A DNA stretch of 64,000 nt from Rhizoclosmatium globosum (lineage: Eukaryota; Chytridiomycota; Chytridiomycetes; Chytridiales; Chytriomycetaceae), in the NCBI GenBank assembly GCA_002104985.1, contig MCGO01000012.1:124001-188000 (forward strand). Direction: 5' to 3'. The position numbers were made by a program, and so were the translations under genes. The notes beneath the pieces were generated by a model. It saw nothing but the letters and a program-made list of their open reading frames with translations. It was not told where the DNA came from and did no database searches. Of the stretch, positions 1 through 13,000 are shown piece after piece (position 1 is the stretch's first letter; the number at the start of each line of letters is the position of its first letter).

Positions 1-154
1 CCACCAACCAAACTGCAAGGTAAGATGACATTGCTGTCGCTTCGACGATGGAATGGAGTGGGCTTGAGGAAAGATACTGTACAGTACAGGATTGGGGATT
101 TGTCCGAAGTTTCCAACAAGTTTCCTGACCAAACCAAACCAACTCTTCAGCCAG

Positions 155-3100
155 ATGCCTGACTCTGACAGCGACACCGACACAGAAGAGCGTACACGCA
201 CTTTAAGCGCAAACAAGGCACGGTTGGATGCAATGAGGTTTGGGCTAGGACACACTGGCTTCGTTGATGGGACTAACACCAGCCTCACCTCACCTTAACC
301 GACCAGGGCCAAGCGAGAGGCGCGGCGGTCCAATTCCAAGCCCAATTCCAAGTCCAAATTGAAGGCGGTGGCGCACGTGGCGGATTCGTCTTCGGCGGAC
401 GAGGCGGCGCTCGCAAAGACGTCGTGGATCAAACAGAAACAGCCCCGAGAAAAGACTGTTGAATCAGGTCAAAGTGGAGAGACGCGCTCGGAGAACGCCG
501 AAGCAAAACCAGTGCACTCGAATGCTGCGATGACTCAACCTGCCCACCTGCCTTTGCCCTCGGCCGATGTCTCACTGGATCTCAACGACACTCGAAACTT
601 TATTGATGCCCTGTTGAAAGGCTCAACTGCGCCACAACCTTCTGCCTCGCAAAACACTCAACCTCTTCAGCCAGAAACTTCTTCTGAACAACAACCAACG
701 CGCAATACTATCGGCGCTCTTGAAGATGATGAATCCTCTCTTGCACCTGTGCATAATATGTCACAATCGGCGAATCTTGTTCAATCTCAACCTGTCCAAC
801 CTGCAATCACTCCTCTGGCCACAATACCTCCTGTAACTGATGAATCTCCGATAGATTCTATTATTGAAGATATCGGCTCTGATTATACGTTTGAAAAAGA
901 CGATGATATTTCTCCATCCACAGCTGTTAAGCCAACCCTGGCTTCATTAGACTGGGATGCAGATCCAACCAATGATTCAGTTTCTTCCTTGGATGCGGCT
1001 CATAATTCTTTGAAAGGAGATACACAAAATCAATCAAAGTCAAATCCCCCTTCTGTCAACCAAACCACAAATCCAAACGCAGAAGTGGATGAATACTCAT
1101 TTGAATTTGATTTGAGTGACGATGATGTTGGTGGTGATGGCAGGAAGACGGGAAAGCCGCATTTAGATGAGGATATTCCTCAGGAGAAGATGAATACTTT
1201 CTTGGAGACGCTATTGAATGAAACAGCAGCATCAACCGTTCATGAGAATGGTAAGCAACGCTTTTCAGATATGAAATGAAGGCTAATGGCATTGTAGACA
1301 AAGTTCAATCGCCTCCTCACCCTAAACCTCCGTCAACGACGGCTCTTTCAAATGAAAGCACGGTAATTGCACTGAAAGCCGATTTATCATCAAATTTGGT
1401 GGGACCATCTGTTACGACTGAAAATATTCCAGTGACAGAACACGAATCAGCAAATATCAATGTGAACACCCTCACCCTCTCAACAACACCAACAAATCCA
1501 TCTCCCCTCAATCCAACAGATAAACCCCCAAACTTGATTTCCCTGGCAGGAAGTATCATCAATGAAGTTGTGACTGGAAAATTAGCAACCCCCAATGACG
1601 TTATATCCCTTGCGACCAAAGTATCTTCTCAATTCCTGAACACATCGCCCGCACTTGAGCCTGCTTCATCAAGACCGCCCACTTTAAATACTGCGTTTCC
1701 TGATCCAGCGAATATTTTAAAGCTGATGACCGAATCAGGAGTTGGTGATCCCAACCTGTCATTGGCTGGATTATCGAAGCCCGAAAACTTGATGAAACTA
1801 GCATCGGACGTAGCTGCTATTGCAACACCTGGGAATAACCATGGTCTGACTGCTGATAACTTGATGAAACTTGCGGGAGATGTGGGGTCTATTCTCTCTA
1901 CGACACCCACCCCGGAATCAAAACAGCGTGGTTTAGAAGTTGGAAAAGTCGAATCGGATACTGGTTCTGTTGCCGCTTCTCCCATTGACTCGTCCTTCTT
2001 TTTTTCGTCTCCAGAGAAGAGTATATCGGATGCTCTTGCTCCTGTTACTGTTACAACTCCCGTTGTGTTACCAGTATTGGAAGACGCACCACCAGCTGCT
2101 GAAATTGGTGATGACGAAAGCTCTCTTCATGAAGACGTTCATGCGAACTTGAACAATACAAAAAGTGATGCAAACATCGATTTCAGAGGGAATGCCTACG
2201 AAACGTTTGAAGATTTTCTGAAAAAGTCAAATCAGGAACTGGAGGCAGACGGGAAGAAAGCAAGCGCAAAAAAGGGAAGTAATGTTGCTGAACCGGATAA
2301 TTCGCCGATAAAGCCACCATTGAGTCCGGTAAAGACAGCAGCCGCACCGAAAGTGTCGACAGAAACAAATGAACGAGGACGCAAGTCTTCTGTATCTCAG
2401 ATTCCTCGAAGACCTTCAGCAACTGTTACTGCACTTCCCCCTGCGAAAAAAGAGACGGCGAAGAGTACATTCACTATTTCAGCCATTGCCAGTGCAAAAA
2501 AAGCTGCCCTAAAGCGGACAAACGAGAAACTTGTCAAGGCAGGACTCGTCAACAAGCCAACTTCATCAACTGCAGCCGTTCCTCCCCGAGTATCGTCATC
2601 AACAAGCCCTGAACGGAAGTCAACTTCAGCAGAAACTTCACCAAGGAAATCAGCATCAAAGTCTCCAACAAAAGCAATCGCTCGTACACCTTCCCCTCAA
2701 CAATCTCGTCGTAATTCTAAACCTTCAATACCTGATACGCCGGACTTACTCGCTCAACTTGATGGAATCTTGCGAAAACCAACTATTCCAACAACTGAGT
2801 TACTGGCACAAATCGATGGAGCTTTGCCATCAGCAACCACACCAACACCGCCAGTTCTCCCTAAGGCCGATCTTTTGGCTCAAATCGATAGTATTTTGCC
2901 ATCAGCGGTTTCTTCAAAACCTCCTGTCATTCCTGATATAGATTTATTAGCCAAAATAGATAATGCCTTGCCATCAGCAGTCACATCTGTACCTCCCACT
3001 ATTCAGACGACAACTTTGCTGTCTCAAATTGACGCCATCTTGCCCTCAGCTGTCACATCTGTTGTGCCGAATATTCCACTAGATCCCCTCGTCAAAGCCA

Positions 3101-5563
3101 GTGTTGAAAACGCAGCTGCCGAAATCCAAAACCTTAAACGAATGCTCGCGGAATCGGAATCGGAAAAGCTTAAACTCCGCGAGGAAGTTTCTTTCTTGGA
3201 ACACTTGCGTCAACAGGAAGCCGAAATCCAGCGGAGTGGGTTGTCACTCTCTGCTGCGAAAGAAAAAGTTGGAGAATTGGCTACGAAGGAAGAGGTGGAG
3301 AAAGTGAGAAAGGAGATTGAGGAGCAGGAAACATTGATTAAAGGGGTATGTTTGATTTTTGATATTCAAATTCATATTGACAAGAATTACTTTTAGTACC
3401 AACACGAAAATGAGAAACTCACTGAACAACTCAAAGCTTTGAAGAAACAGCATAAAGACCAGGAATCCCGGTCTTTCTTAAGGATTGAGACTTTGCAACG
3501 CGAGATCCAGACCCTGAAGTCTCAGCAACAACTTCCAGGAGGCTCAGCGACCGGCTCTGGCGGCGCCACAACATTTGACTCTGTAAAACTTGCAGCCAGA
3601 GTCGATGAATTGAGCGCACAGCTTGTCACACAAGACCGCGATTTTGTTGAGAAAGAGCAAGCTCTCAAAGGGGAAATCCAAAAACTGAAAGCACAGCTGG
3701 GTGATGCACTGAAAAGTCTCGAAAAGTATCAAGGTTGTTCTGTGGAGGAAGTTGAGGCGAAGCAACAGAAATGGGCCGAAGAAAAGAATCGACTTGAGGC
3801 GTTTATTGTTGAGTTGGAGGGGCGTGTTGAGAAGGAGCTTGCGGTGAAAGAAATGCTTCTGGAACAGGAGAGGTTGAGAATGGAGGCGCGAGTTAGTGAG
3901 GTTGTTGGTATCGAGGAAAAGAAAGCTGCAAGTGGCTCGTTGACTAGTCTTGGAAAGTCTGGAAAGAGCAGTACAAAGTCAAGCAAAGGAAAATTAGTTG
4001 GCGATGCAAAGCGAATCAAAGAACTTGAAAACTTGGTTGTAGAGTTACAGGAAAAGTTGACGCGGCGGTCTCAAAGTTTGACAGACTCCCTTCCAGAGCT
4101 ATTGCTGGCAAATCGACCTTCGATAGAGGAAGCCACGTATATTAAGCATTTGAAAGATACGATTCGAAGACTGCAGAATGAGATGGAGGTGAAGGAGGCG
4201 TCATGGTTTTCTAAACTGGAGATTCTTCACAACGAGGTACGTTGGCATAAATCTGGCGTACCCCGTATTACTTTCACTCACTAATTTACAATTTTAGACG
4301 ACAGAATTGAAGGAGCGATATGAAGCCAAACTTACTGAACTCCAGATCCGAATGGAAGAAACGCAAGCTGCTTCAGCGCAAGCCATTGCGTCTGCAACAT
4401 CTGTCCAATCCTTAGCTTCGACAAATCACATCACAGATTTGGAGCAGCAACTGGAATCACTACTAGCTCGATACCATGATAAACTGACGGAGGCGACTGA
4501 TATAGAAATCTCGGATCACTTGCACAACGCCGAATCCAAGATTGCCCAGGCTTATAAATCGCGAGAAGCTAAATTGCGCACCCGAGTCGTAGAATTGGAG
4601 AATTTGGTTGATTCACAAGCGGAAATGATGGAGAGTATGAGGATGGACAGAGCTGCTGCAGAAAAAGATGCACAGCTTCGTGCTCAGATGAAAGATGCCT
4701 TGGTTCAGAGCTACGAAACTAAGATTGCTTCATTAAGGAAAGAATTCCATGATCGTGTCTTTGGTGCCGAAGAGCAGAAACTTTTGGCGGAGATTCATCG
4801 TCTCCGAATGGAGTTGGAGAGTTTGCGCGGGGAGCATTCGGATATTAAGAATAGGTTTGTTTGTGTTGCTGTTTTTATATGCCTTTTGTCTCACTATTTC
4901 AACTTTAGGCTCGAAATCAGTGAAGCCACGCGAAAATCAGTTCATGAGAATACCATTTCAATTCTGAAGCAGGCACAGGAAGAATCTGCCAAAATCGCTC
5001 TCGCTCATCATGAACGTGCATTGACGATGCTCCGTGATGAAACGAAAACTCAAACAGCTGCATTGTTGGATTCAGAAGTCCGTCGCCTCCAGAAAGCGTT
5101 GGCTGAAGCAGAAACGGATGTAACTCGTTGGCAAAATAAGTGCGCGAATCTGGAATCTGAAAAGCAGTCTTGGAAGGACGGGCTCAGGAACGAGACGCTG
5201 CTTGCAGAGGCACAGGAGAAGTCGGATATTTTGGAACAGAGTGTCAAGGAGTTGCAGATTCTGAACAGCGATCTTCAGATGCAGCTGCAAAATTCAAGAG
5301 GCCAATGGCCGCCTGATCAAAAAAGATTCCATGAATTGGAGTCATTGTTGTTGGAAATGGAAACCAAGTTCCGGAAACGTGAAATGGAGTTGCAGGAACT
5401 CATCAATCTAACTAAACGCGACGCAGAGAGTCAAGTAGCTAAAGTCAAGGCGAAATACGTTCCTTTATTGGAAAAACGCGACCGTGAGTTACTTTATTTC
5501 AGGGATGAGGTGTTCCGTTTGGTCGAAGAGTTGGAGATCATTGAGAAAAGAAAGCAATTGTAA
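155..5563 (+). CDS. CEP162-like centriolar/ciliary coiled-coil protein
   Basis: Six exons join in frame (introns 238-306, 1251-1297, 3346-3396, 4237-4297, 4855-4908) to give about 1708 residues; the ATG at 155 opens an acidic stretch (MPDSDSDTDTEER). The N-terminal 800 residues are Ser/Pro/Thr-rich and look disordered. Residues about 825-935 hold five copies of a LLAQID-type motif. From about residue 940 to the end the protein is almost continuous coiled coil. The last 80 residues (RELLYFRDEVFRLVEEL and upstream) resemble the C-terminus of CEP162/QN1, a distal-centriole protein that helps set up the ciliary transition zone in animals. Family assignment rests on this tail and the overall architecture; a generic coiled-coil protein remains possible. 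It is somewhat longer than human CEP162 (about 1400 residues). It ends 65 bases from the convergent AN1 gene. Confidence 0.68.
2743..3072 (+). repeat. Coding tandem repeat, 24-residue period (LLAQID motif)
   Basis: Five degenerate copies lie inside the CEP162-like gene. They start at 2743, 2797, 2869, 2941 and 3013, so the last three steps are exactly 72 bases. Each has a core such as DLLAQIDSILPSAV followed by a Pro/Thr/Ser/Val linker. The core is an amphipathic helix with conserved Leu, Ile and Asp. The DNA has diverged more than the protein core, which suggests selection on the motif rather than recent slippage. Confidence 0.85.
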
Positions 5564-5628
5564 TATAAAGCAAGAATGATGTTCATAATTATTATTGGAT
5601 GCGTACATAGTTCACTGTCATCATAGAC

Positions 5629-6544
5629 TCATAGTCCCAACCATCCCAACACTCCCTTCTTTTTTGGAGCTGGACAACCAGCATCAATATGCTGGTTCAC
5701 AACATTGTTGACTTGAGAAGGATTCATTCCAGATTTAACACCATCTACTTCTTTTCTGCAGACAGGGCATACAACAGCAACTGAGTCTTTGTTGACACTA
5801 CTGCTACTTCCATTGGCACTATTTCCGATTCGAGGAGAAGGATTACTTGAATTTGCACGTGATTGAGCCGCAGCAGCCGCCTTTGATTTCGCAGCCACAG
5901 TTGCCGGTGACAAGTTTGGGGAATTCTTTGCTGAACCATTTCCAGCTGGGCAGTTGTGGTCTTCATAGAATCGATGGCGAGCACAGAATTGACCTTGGCA
6001 TTGTTTGCACTGTGTCATGTGTGGCTCTTTACAGCGGACGCCTGGTTTAGTGAATCTGATAACGCGTCAGTAAATAACAGTTGAACTCTTTGACTAGTAT
6101 TTATAACAGGCAAGATACCCAGCACACTGCTTCTCCCTCTTTCGCTGCTGGCTTTCAAGGGCAGCCACGTCGATGCAGCCACTGTCGATATGGGCTGATA
6201 TGATGTTGTTTATCTCAGTCATGGACTGCATTGTGGTTGAGGTTCCGCCAATTGGCTTCATGCACACGGGACATTCGACGACGGTGTTGTTTTGGATGCC
6301 TTGACAGTTTTTGTGGAACGAGAACTTTGTGTGGGTGTCGCAGTAGGTTCCTGAGTGGGACGTGAGTTACTGGGTGCTTACTACAAGTACACGGACCCTG
6401 ACACAGATGGCATTTGAAGGGCAGGAAATCAAGGCGGTTGCATCCATCGGCTTCGCAGTGGCGGCCCATGTGGAGACCGCCTGACCCGGCGCCGGCTGAG
6501 TCAGTAGACGTGGCAGTAGTAGTAAAACCAGTGAGTGCATTCAT
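5629..6544 (-). CDS. AN1-type zinc-finger protein (ZFAND2/Cuz1-like)
   Basis: Three exons (introns 6351-6396 and 6056-6118) give 268 residues. The ATG at 6544 is preferred over one further upstream because the latter would overlap the divergent bZIP gene. The first AN1 finger starts at Cys30 (CEADGC, then CHLCQGTYC) and is interrupted by intron 1. A CPVC module ending IDSGC follows. A second AN1 finger (CKQCQGQFCARHRF) comes next, then a low-complexity Ala/Ser/Asn linker and a second CPVC module ending IDAGCP. AN1 plus CPxC is the arrangement of ZFAND2/AIRAP proteins, which bind p97/Cdc48 and the proteasome under arsenite or protein stress. Doubling of the whole module is notable, and no ubiquitin-interacting motif is visible at the C-terminus. 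Confidence 0.85.
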
Positions 6545-6582
6545 TTTGAATCTCTTCTTGAAACTGCTCTTCAATCGCATCA

Positions 6583-7877
6583 ATGGAGTCGTCAGCTTCG
6601 CCCTCAGCATCCGACTCCCTCACTCGCACTCCCTACAATCCACACAGCGGTCGAGGGCGGAAGCGGAGCAACCAAGAACCAGTCTCAAAGCGCGCGATGC
6701 AGTTGCGGGATTCCCAACGCCTTCACAGAGAACGAAAGGCAAAGTACTTGTCTGATCTGGAGGAAAGCGTAAAGAAACTCACGGAGGAGAATACAAAACT
6801 TAAGCTCAAAGTGGCAGAGCTTGAATTGAAGGGTTCCCTTCAACCTTTGACTGGACACCAACAACTGCCTCCCGTTGCTGCCTGTTCTAATTGCTCAATG
6901 GAAAGACTCAAGAACTCAATTTCGGCAAATCAAATTGCCTCATTGGAGGCACAAATCTTGCAGCTTCGTTCAACTTCAACTTCAACCTTCTCCCACCCCT
7001 CCCTGCACCAGCCTTCAAACACAACAGATATTACTCGCATTGAGGCTTTTATACCAGCAGACAAAGCAAATGAGTTCAATAATCGAATCGCTCAAGTTGA
7101 AGCTGAACTTGTGTCCCTTCCTTCCCTCAAAAACAAATATCTCGTCAGTGTCTTGAAAGATTTAGTAATAGTAAGTAGTTAAATCTATGGCTCGACTATT
7201 AACCTTTGTAATAGAAGAATGAAACCGAAACTGACAAAGTCAAGGCCCTTCACCAAGGCAAAGAAATTGCCCGCGTTTACAACAGACTCTATAGTGACTG
7301 CTCTCTTATGGATCGAGTTAGAGTTGTGGAGATTTTGGCTGAATTCCAAGACTGTATGAAAAGCACTCACTTGGTTTGTTCCAAGAAATATTAGTCGTCA
7401 CTAATTTGACATAAATCCCAGCAATTCGTGCTAAATTTGTGCCAAACAAACTTTCCTTACATTCACTTACCTCCACGGACGATTGATTTCGCTATTCTTC
7501 CTTCGGAACTGTTTCGACGCGTTTCAGTCCTAACCTCTGGCCTCAAGGCTATTCCATCGTTAAAGAATCATTATAACATGATTGATAAAGTTGGAGAACT
7601 ATGGGCCATCGCTATTTACGATATGGATCCGGAATACTTTGTACGGTGTTATCAATACTATGTCAAGTTCGAAGAACTGTGTGGTAACAATCTGGACGAT
7701 AAAACAAATCTAAAACTTTCCATCGATATTGCTTGGACTTCGTGCTCAAATGAAATGGTGAGTGTTCGTGTGTTCCATCTGATTTTAAGTAAAAATTAAC
7801 AGGATGAGCTGTATGCGCGAGCGTGTGGAATGGATAAAGATTGGTTACAAATTGATGGACAAATGCGATTAGAGTAA
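6583..7877 (+). CDS. bZIP transcription factor with leucine in place of the invariant asparagine
   Basis: Four exons (introns 7171-7214, 7374-7421, 7758-7802, all phase 0) give 385 residues. Residues 34-90 form a basic region and leucine zipper (SKRAMQLRDSQRLHRERK then a heptad coiled coil). The bZIP signature Asn-x7-Arg is present as Leu41-x7-Arg49. A CSNC motif with RLKNSISANQI follows the zipper. The C-terminal 200 residues form a helical domain containing MDRVR and FEELCGNNLDD that I do not recognise. A paralogue at 49674-51061 shares the same exon structure, the same Leu substitution and the same C-terminal domain. It should be a nuclear regulator, but target specificity cannot be read from the family rules because the base-contacting Asn is gone. 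Its start lies 38 bases from that of the divergent AN1 gene, implying a shared promoter. Confidence 0.85.
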
Positions 7878-7902
7878 TACGTTAGCTGTTTTGCTTTATT
7901 CA

Positions 7903-9956
7903 TTAAAAGGATGTCTTTTCATTCAAGTGGGCAAATCCAGAAAGATCTAATCTTCCTAGTGAATCAATCCTACACTTTGATCCATTTTCTGTCCAGAAGC
8001 TGTGACCCTCCCAAATATCGTTTTCCATTGTATCTATAAACCCTTCAGCAAAGAGAACTCTCAAAGCCGAAAGCTGCTTCACAAGATTAGACGCACTTGT
8101 CCTGTCAATCCATTTCTGTTTCCCAACATCCAAAACTTCAAGCATTTTCGTACAGTTGGAGGTGATTGATTCCAAAACTGGTAATCCGACCTCGATTCCT
8201 GAGATGGAGAGCTTCCTCAGATTGCCACCCTTTGTTCTCAAAAGATTGAGAATCGAAGATTCCGTGATACCCGAAATAGATCCAAGATTGAGTGCTGTTA
8301 AAGACGGGCTATTGATTTCACAAATTTCTTGAACCAAGTCATTGGTAAGACTACTACACCCATAAAGCGATAACGATACGATATCCAAGTCTAGCAGTAG
8401 GGATACTCCGGCATTTGAAAGAAGGCTCAAGTGATCAAGTGAAACAACACGTAAATTCTTCAATTTACTTATCGCGGCCATTCCCAAATCTGAGACTTTA
8501 CTGCAACTATTAAGGCACAAAGTTTCGAGTTTCGGGCATTGCTGGGAGAAGTGGCGTACAACTAAATCGTCCACTGACGTTTCACTTAGTCTCAATTTCT
8601 TCAGGTTCGGAACAAGAGACGTTATTTGTAAAAGCTGGTCCACGGGTAAACTGACTCTAACGATCTGCAACTCTGTAAGATGGAGTTGCTTTTGTTGGAG
8701 TTGAACTGGCTTCACACTGGTGGCAAACAGATTCGCGTGTTGAAACACCACCTTTTCCACAGTCTGAGACATTTGCTCCCAAAACTCGCAGAACCCATGT
8801 AACGTGAGACCTGGAGCAAAATCTATCGAGATTGTCTTCAATCTATCAGCGTGTTTTGCAATATTGACTAAAGTATAATCGGAAAAAGCTTGCGAGAATG
8901 ATATGGAAAGGGACTCCAAACGCCTAAATGTCTTGACTGCCTCTGAAAACTGCAAGAACCAGTCAACACCCATTTAAAAAACACATTGAACTAACCTTTC
9001 TATCCAATTGATCATTATCCAAATTTACAACTTTGAGTCGCAATAATGTTTCAAACGAGATCTCACTCAAAACGGAGTCAATGTACGTTGGGGATAAGCA
9101 GTCAAACACAAGCGATTCCAGTTGTAGCTGTCGCATAGATTTTTGAAAGAAACTGATGCTTGGCATAAAAGAAAAGAATCCAATACGAGGAAACTCTTTG
9201 ATGTTAGGAGCGTGGTCGATGAGCATCTCTCTAGAAAAAAAAACAAACGACGCAGGTAAGATCGCAGGTGTTTAAAAAAGAAGGGAATACCCAAATTGGA
9301 CTGCGAGCTTGAACCAGTACTTGAAGTTCACAGCTCGAATGTATTCTATTTATAATAGAGTTATAACAAATTCAACTGCAATGAAGCCTACCTCCTGGAT
9401 TTTGTGTGAAAACAGAGGAGTTGCTGGAGAATGACGATTTGCATGAAAGCCGGGCAGCTTCGCGACCAAGTATCATCCCTTTCAGCATTTGATCAAACGA
9501 AGTTTGTGATTTAGGATCAGGTATTCTCCAGAGAATTCTGTTCCCGACGTTGTACCATTTCTGGATTCGGTGTTTAGGTAAATATGGGATTCAAGAAGTG
9601 CATACCCGTGAAACTAAGCAAGCTTGGTATAGATCTGAAGACTTTGTGGCTTCGAAGATGATTGATAACAGTTCTGGTGGAAGTCGAAACTTGATCCCGT
9701 GTCCATTTGCCACACGAACATCACTTTTCGAGTTCCTTTCTTTGAATTTTTGGATACATTTCATCATAGAAGCTTTTTCGGTTAGGATGTGTAGTCCGAA
9801 CTGGTTCAAGTGTAGAGCATCACGAACTCGTTGACCGCGATTAACAGTAGGACCTGGAATGACAGAGTTCCCACTTGCTTCATTGTTCACAGCTTCTAAG
9901 GCAGACAAGGAAACGCGTAAGATGTTGGAAATACTACTGTCGAAGGTATCTTCCAT
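7903..9956 (-). CDS. F-box protein with leucine-rich repeats
   Basis: Five exons (introns 9561-9605, 9346-9391, 9231-9290, 8950-8995) give 618 residues. An F-box lies at about residues 90-130 (FRLPPELLSIIFEATKSSD, continuing across intron 1 as LVSRKWYNVGNRILW). The C-terminal half has at least eight leucine-rich repeats of the cysteine-containing type (for example LETLCLNSCSKVSDLGM and SLSLYGCSSLTNDLVQEI), as in Amn1/Grr1-like proteins. The expected role is the substrate-recognition subunit of an SCF (Skp1-Cul1-F-box) ubiquitin ligase; the substrate is unknown. It ends 25 bases from the convergent bZIP gene and its 5' end faces the 3' end of Ubr1. Reading phase is intact throughout. Confidence 0.82.
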
Positions 9957-10033
9957 GATTGATCGTCAGGATTTGCAACACAACAAAACTGATTTCATAT
10001 TTATTCAAAATACTGCCTCCCTAATATTTTCAA

Positions 10034-13000
10034 TCAATATTGCGTCCAACCTCCGTATGATGGAACAGATTCCACAGCTCTCGCGATGTAACTGGGCAAA
10101 CCGTGGGTCAACCACAGTTTCTTGATGTCATCATATCTGCGCAGGTGCAGGAATTGCCGACTTCCCTTTCTGTAACATGGACTTAAATACAAACCTAGCC
10201 AAATAAATAGTAACTAACCTTCGGTTCACATCAACTTCGCCATGAATATCTAAATATGGTGGATCCATATGGCATCCCTTCTCATTGTGTAACAATAGGA
10301 TCTTGAATCTTTTGATCAAGAAGAATACACCGACATCGCCAGAACATCTTTTTGTAGATTTTGTGTAAGCAATGTAAAACAACAACAAACCGAACTCAAC
10401 TGTTTCATATGATTATTACACTCTCCTTTCTTGTCTTTGTGACAGCAGAAACTCAAAGCACACACCAAGGTTCCACAAATCAAGCAGAGAGCCGGATCCG
10501 AGATTTGCTTCTGACAGTTATTGCAAGTTCTGCGGAAACAGTCTGCAAAGAGGACTTCAAGGCCAGTAGGCAGCCCAATTAATCCCATAACAGCTGGAGA
10601 CTCGAGAGTGATGGAACGCTCGAGACGGTAGGTATCAAAGTCTTCAACTCCTGATTTAACTTTTTCCAGTTGGTCTTGGTATGTGAGGCGCCGCTCGAGT
10701 TCTCTGTTGTTTGTCGCAGTGACCCAGTTACCAAATAGTCTGGACAAGAACGGATCAGAAACAGATGCCGTTGAGCACAGAGTTGACAATGCAGGAAGCT
10801 GCAAGTATGAACGAAGTTGCTCATACTCGTCTCGAACAAGCAAACCAGAGGGTACTCGGTGATTAAATCCGACAGTACCAGTTGGTGGAACTAAGTAAAA
10901 TCTGGTATACAGATAGATTGAACTAGATCGGAGGAAGGGCAAAGTCATTGACCTCAGGAGTGACATCATAACCGAAGGAGAGACAGCCTCTAATACGCTC
11001 TTTGCAGAAGCTTCAGTCAAACCCATGTGAGACATGATAAACATCATAAAGACGGTCATTTGCGCGGCAGAAGCTTGATCCTCTTCCGTCAATTCAAACT
11101 CAACATCCATCATCTCCGTGTCTTGAGTGGCAACTCCTTTGCCCTTGACATCACCATCCTGTTTCTTTTGGAAGGCAGAAGCTTTAGCAGCCTTCAGTAT
11201 TGCTTCGTTGTTGAACCACGAATCTCCATGAATAGTGACACTCTTAACAACAGCAACAATTGTACGAATGACTTCACTGCTCCATGTCAATCCAATCCAC
11301 TTGAAGATATCATCAGGCTCTTGGCATACTTTTGGATCTTCATTCGCGAACGTGATTCCAACAAGAGTCGAGAAACCAGTGAACTCCAACTGAGGAGTGA
11401 AAGAGTTGCTGACAGGGTACAAAGAATTATCCATTCCCGCAAAGAAGATTTGCAGGTCTGTGTTAGCATCAGGATAGGCACCCTTGTCAAAGTCCTCAGC
11501 AGAGCTTTGGACTTCATTCAATTGCAAGATCGCTTCTGATAAAACTCGCAAGAATGTGAGAGTACTGTTGTTGAGTTGTTCGAGAACATGAACAGATGCA
11601 AGTGACGGATTAGAGTCCAGATCGTCTCTATTTTTGGCTGGAAGGCCACGGACAGATCGTTCAAGTGAAGAAATTGTATACTCCAATGAGTTCAGTAATC
11701 CATTTGTGAGACAATCATCTGTGAGGCGAATCAAAGGAGTCATCAAACGATCAATCAAGTCTTGCAACTCAGTTTGCTCATTTCTTGGCTCTTCTGAGTT
11801 GGTCGACACGCTCGCATCAGAAGCACGTCGCACATTTCCACCGCCACCACCAAACTGACCAATCATATTCAGGAATTGATCAAAAGCTGGGATTTGTGCC
11901 GCAAGCGCAGTTGGTGGAACAGGTCTTGCCGGAGTAGAAGTATTCGCATTTGACCGTCTTCGGCCAGTAGCAGCTGCAGAGGAAGACGAAGACGAAGCTT
12001 GTTGCAGTGCGGCAAATGATTCAGCTTCATCAGTTTGCATCTTGGATCGCTTCTCAAGTGATTCAGCCAAACGTGGTTTCAGTTGGTCAAACCACTCTTG
12101 CAAGCCAATCAGCGAGTTCTTCTCGCCGCCCTTTTCCAATGGCACCATTCCTACAGAAGGATCTGTTTCACTGCTCTTGGACCCCGACCAATTCACCGTC
12201 TCTGTTTTTGGAACATTTCGAATTGGCAGCATAATGTTTCCAAGCGATTTACAGAGTGGACAGAGGAACTCTCCTCGATCGATTGATTCTGCATACAAAC
12301 GATTCTCCATATTTTGGCGTGCCTCAATTGAGTTGAAGTATTGCTCGAAACATGACGAATGCATCAAGTGGCCACAAGAGGACGTGTATAACTCAGTATC
12401 CCTAGGTTCTCCAGTGGGATATAACTCAATCGAACGAGGGAACTTTTGGTATAGACCGTTGTTTGAGTCAGGAACATACGCAGCAGTAGATTGGACCTCG
12501 TTTGCATCCGTTAACGAAGGCGTGTTGATAGCTGAGTAAAAGAATGTTTAGATATTTCGATGACACAGACAAGTTTACTCACCAGCCAAGACTGAACCTG
12601 GGTTTCTGAAATCTACAAATCGAGACCTTTCAATATAACAAGGCTGTGAGAAACACAGCATTCCGTAGAGTCGGTTATCTCTTGAAAAGTCTTCTTGACA
12701 CATAATACAACTTCCAGCTGGGAAGTTCCAAGGACGTGTCTCGTTCAAGAATAAGGATTCTTCAACGGGTTGCTCCGCATCCATTTCTTCATCATCCTCA
12801 TCTATATCACTTTCGCCTTCCACGTTGGTGTTCAAGAAAGATTGCTGCTGTTGGGCAAACTTGGCCATAATCGCGGCCTGTCGCTTCTTTGACTCTTCTT
12901 TTCTTTTCTCCTTCTCAGAGAGACCAGCGTCAGCGGAGTCAACAGGTGCGGCTGCAAGACGTTCGGCGATATGGTTCGCTTGCCATGCATGAACTTGATC

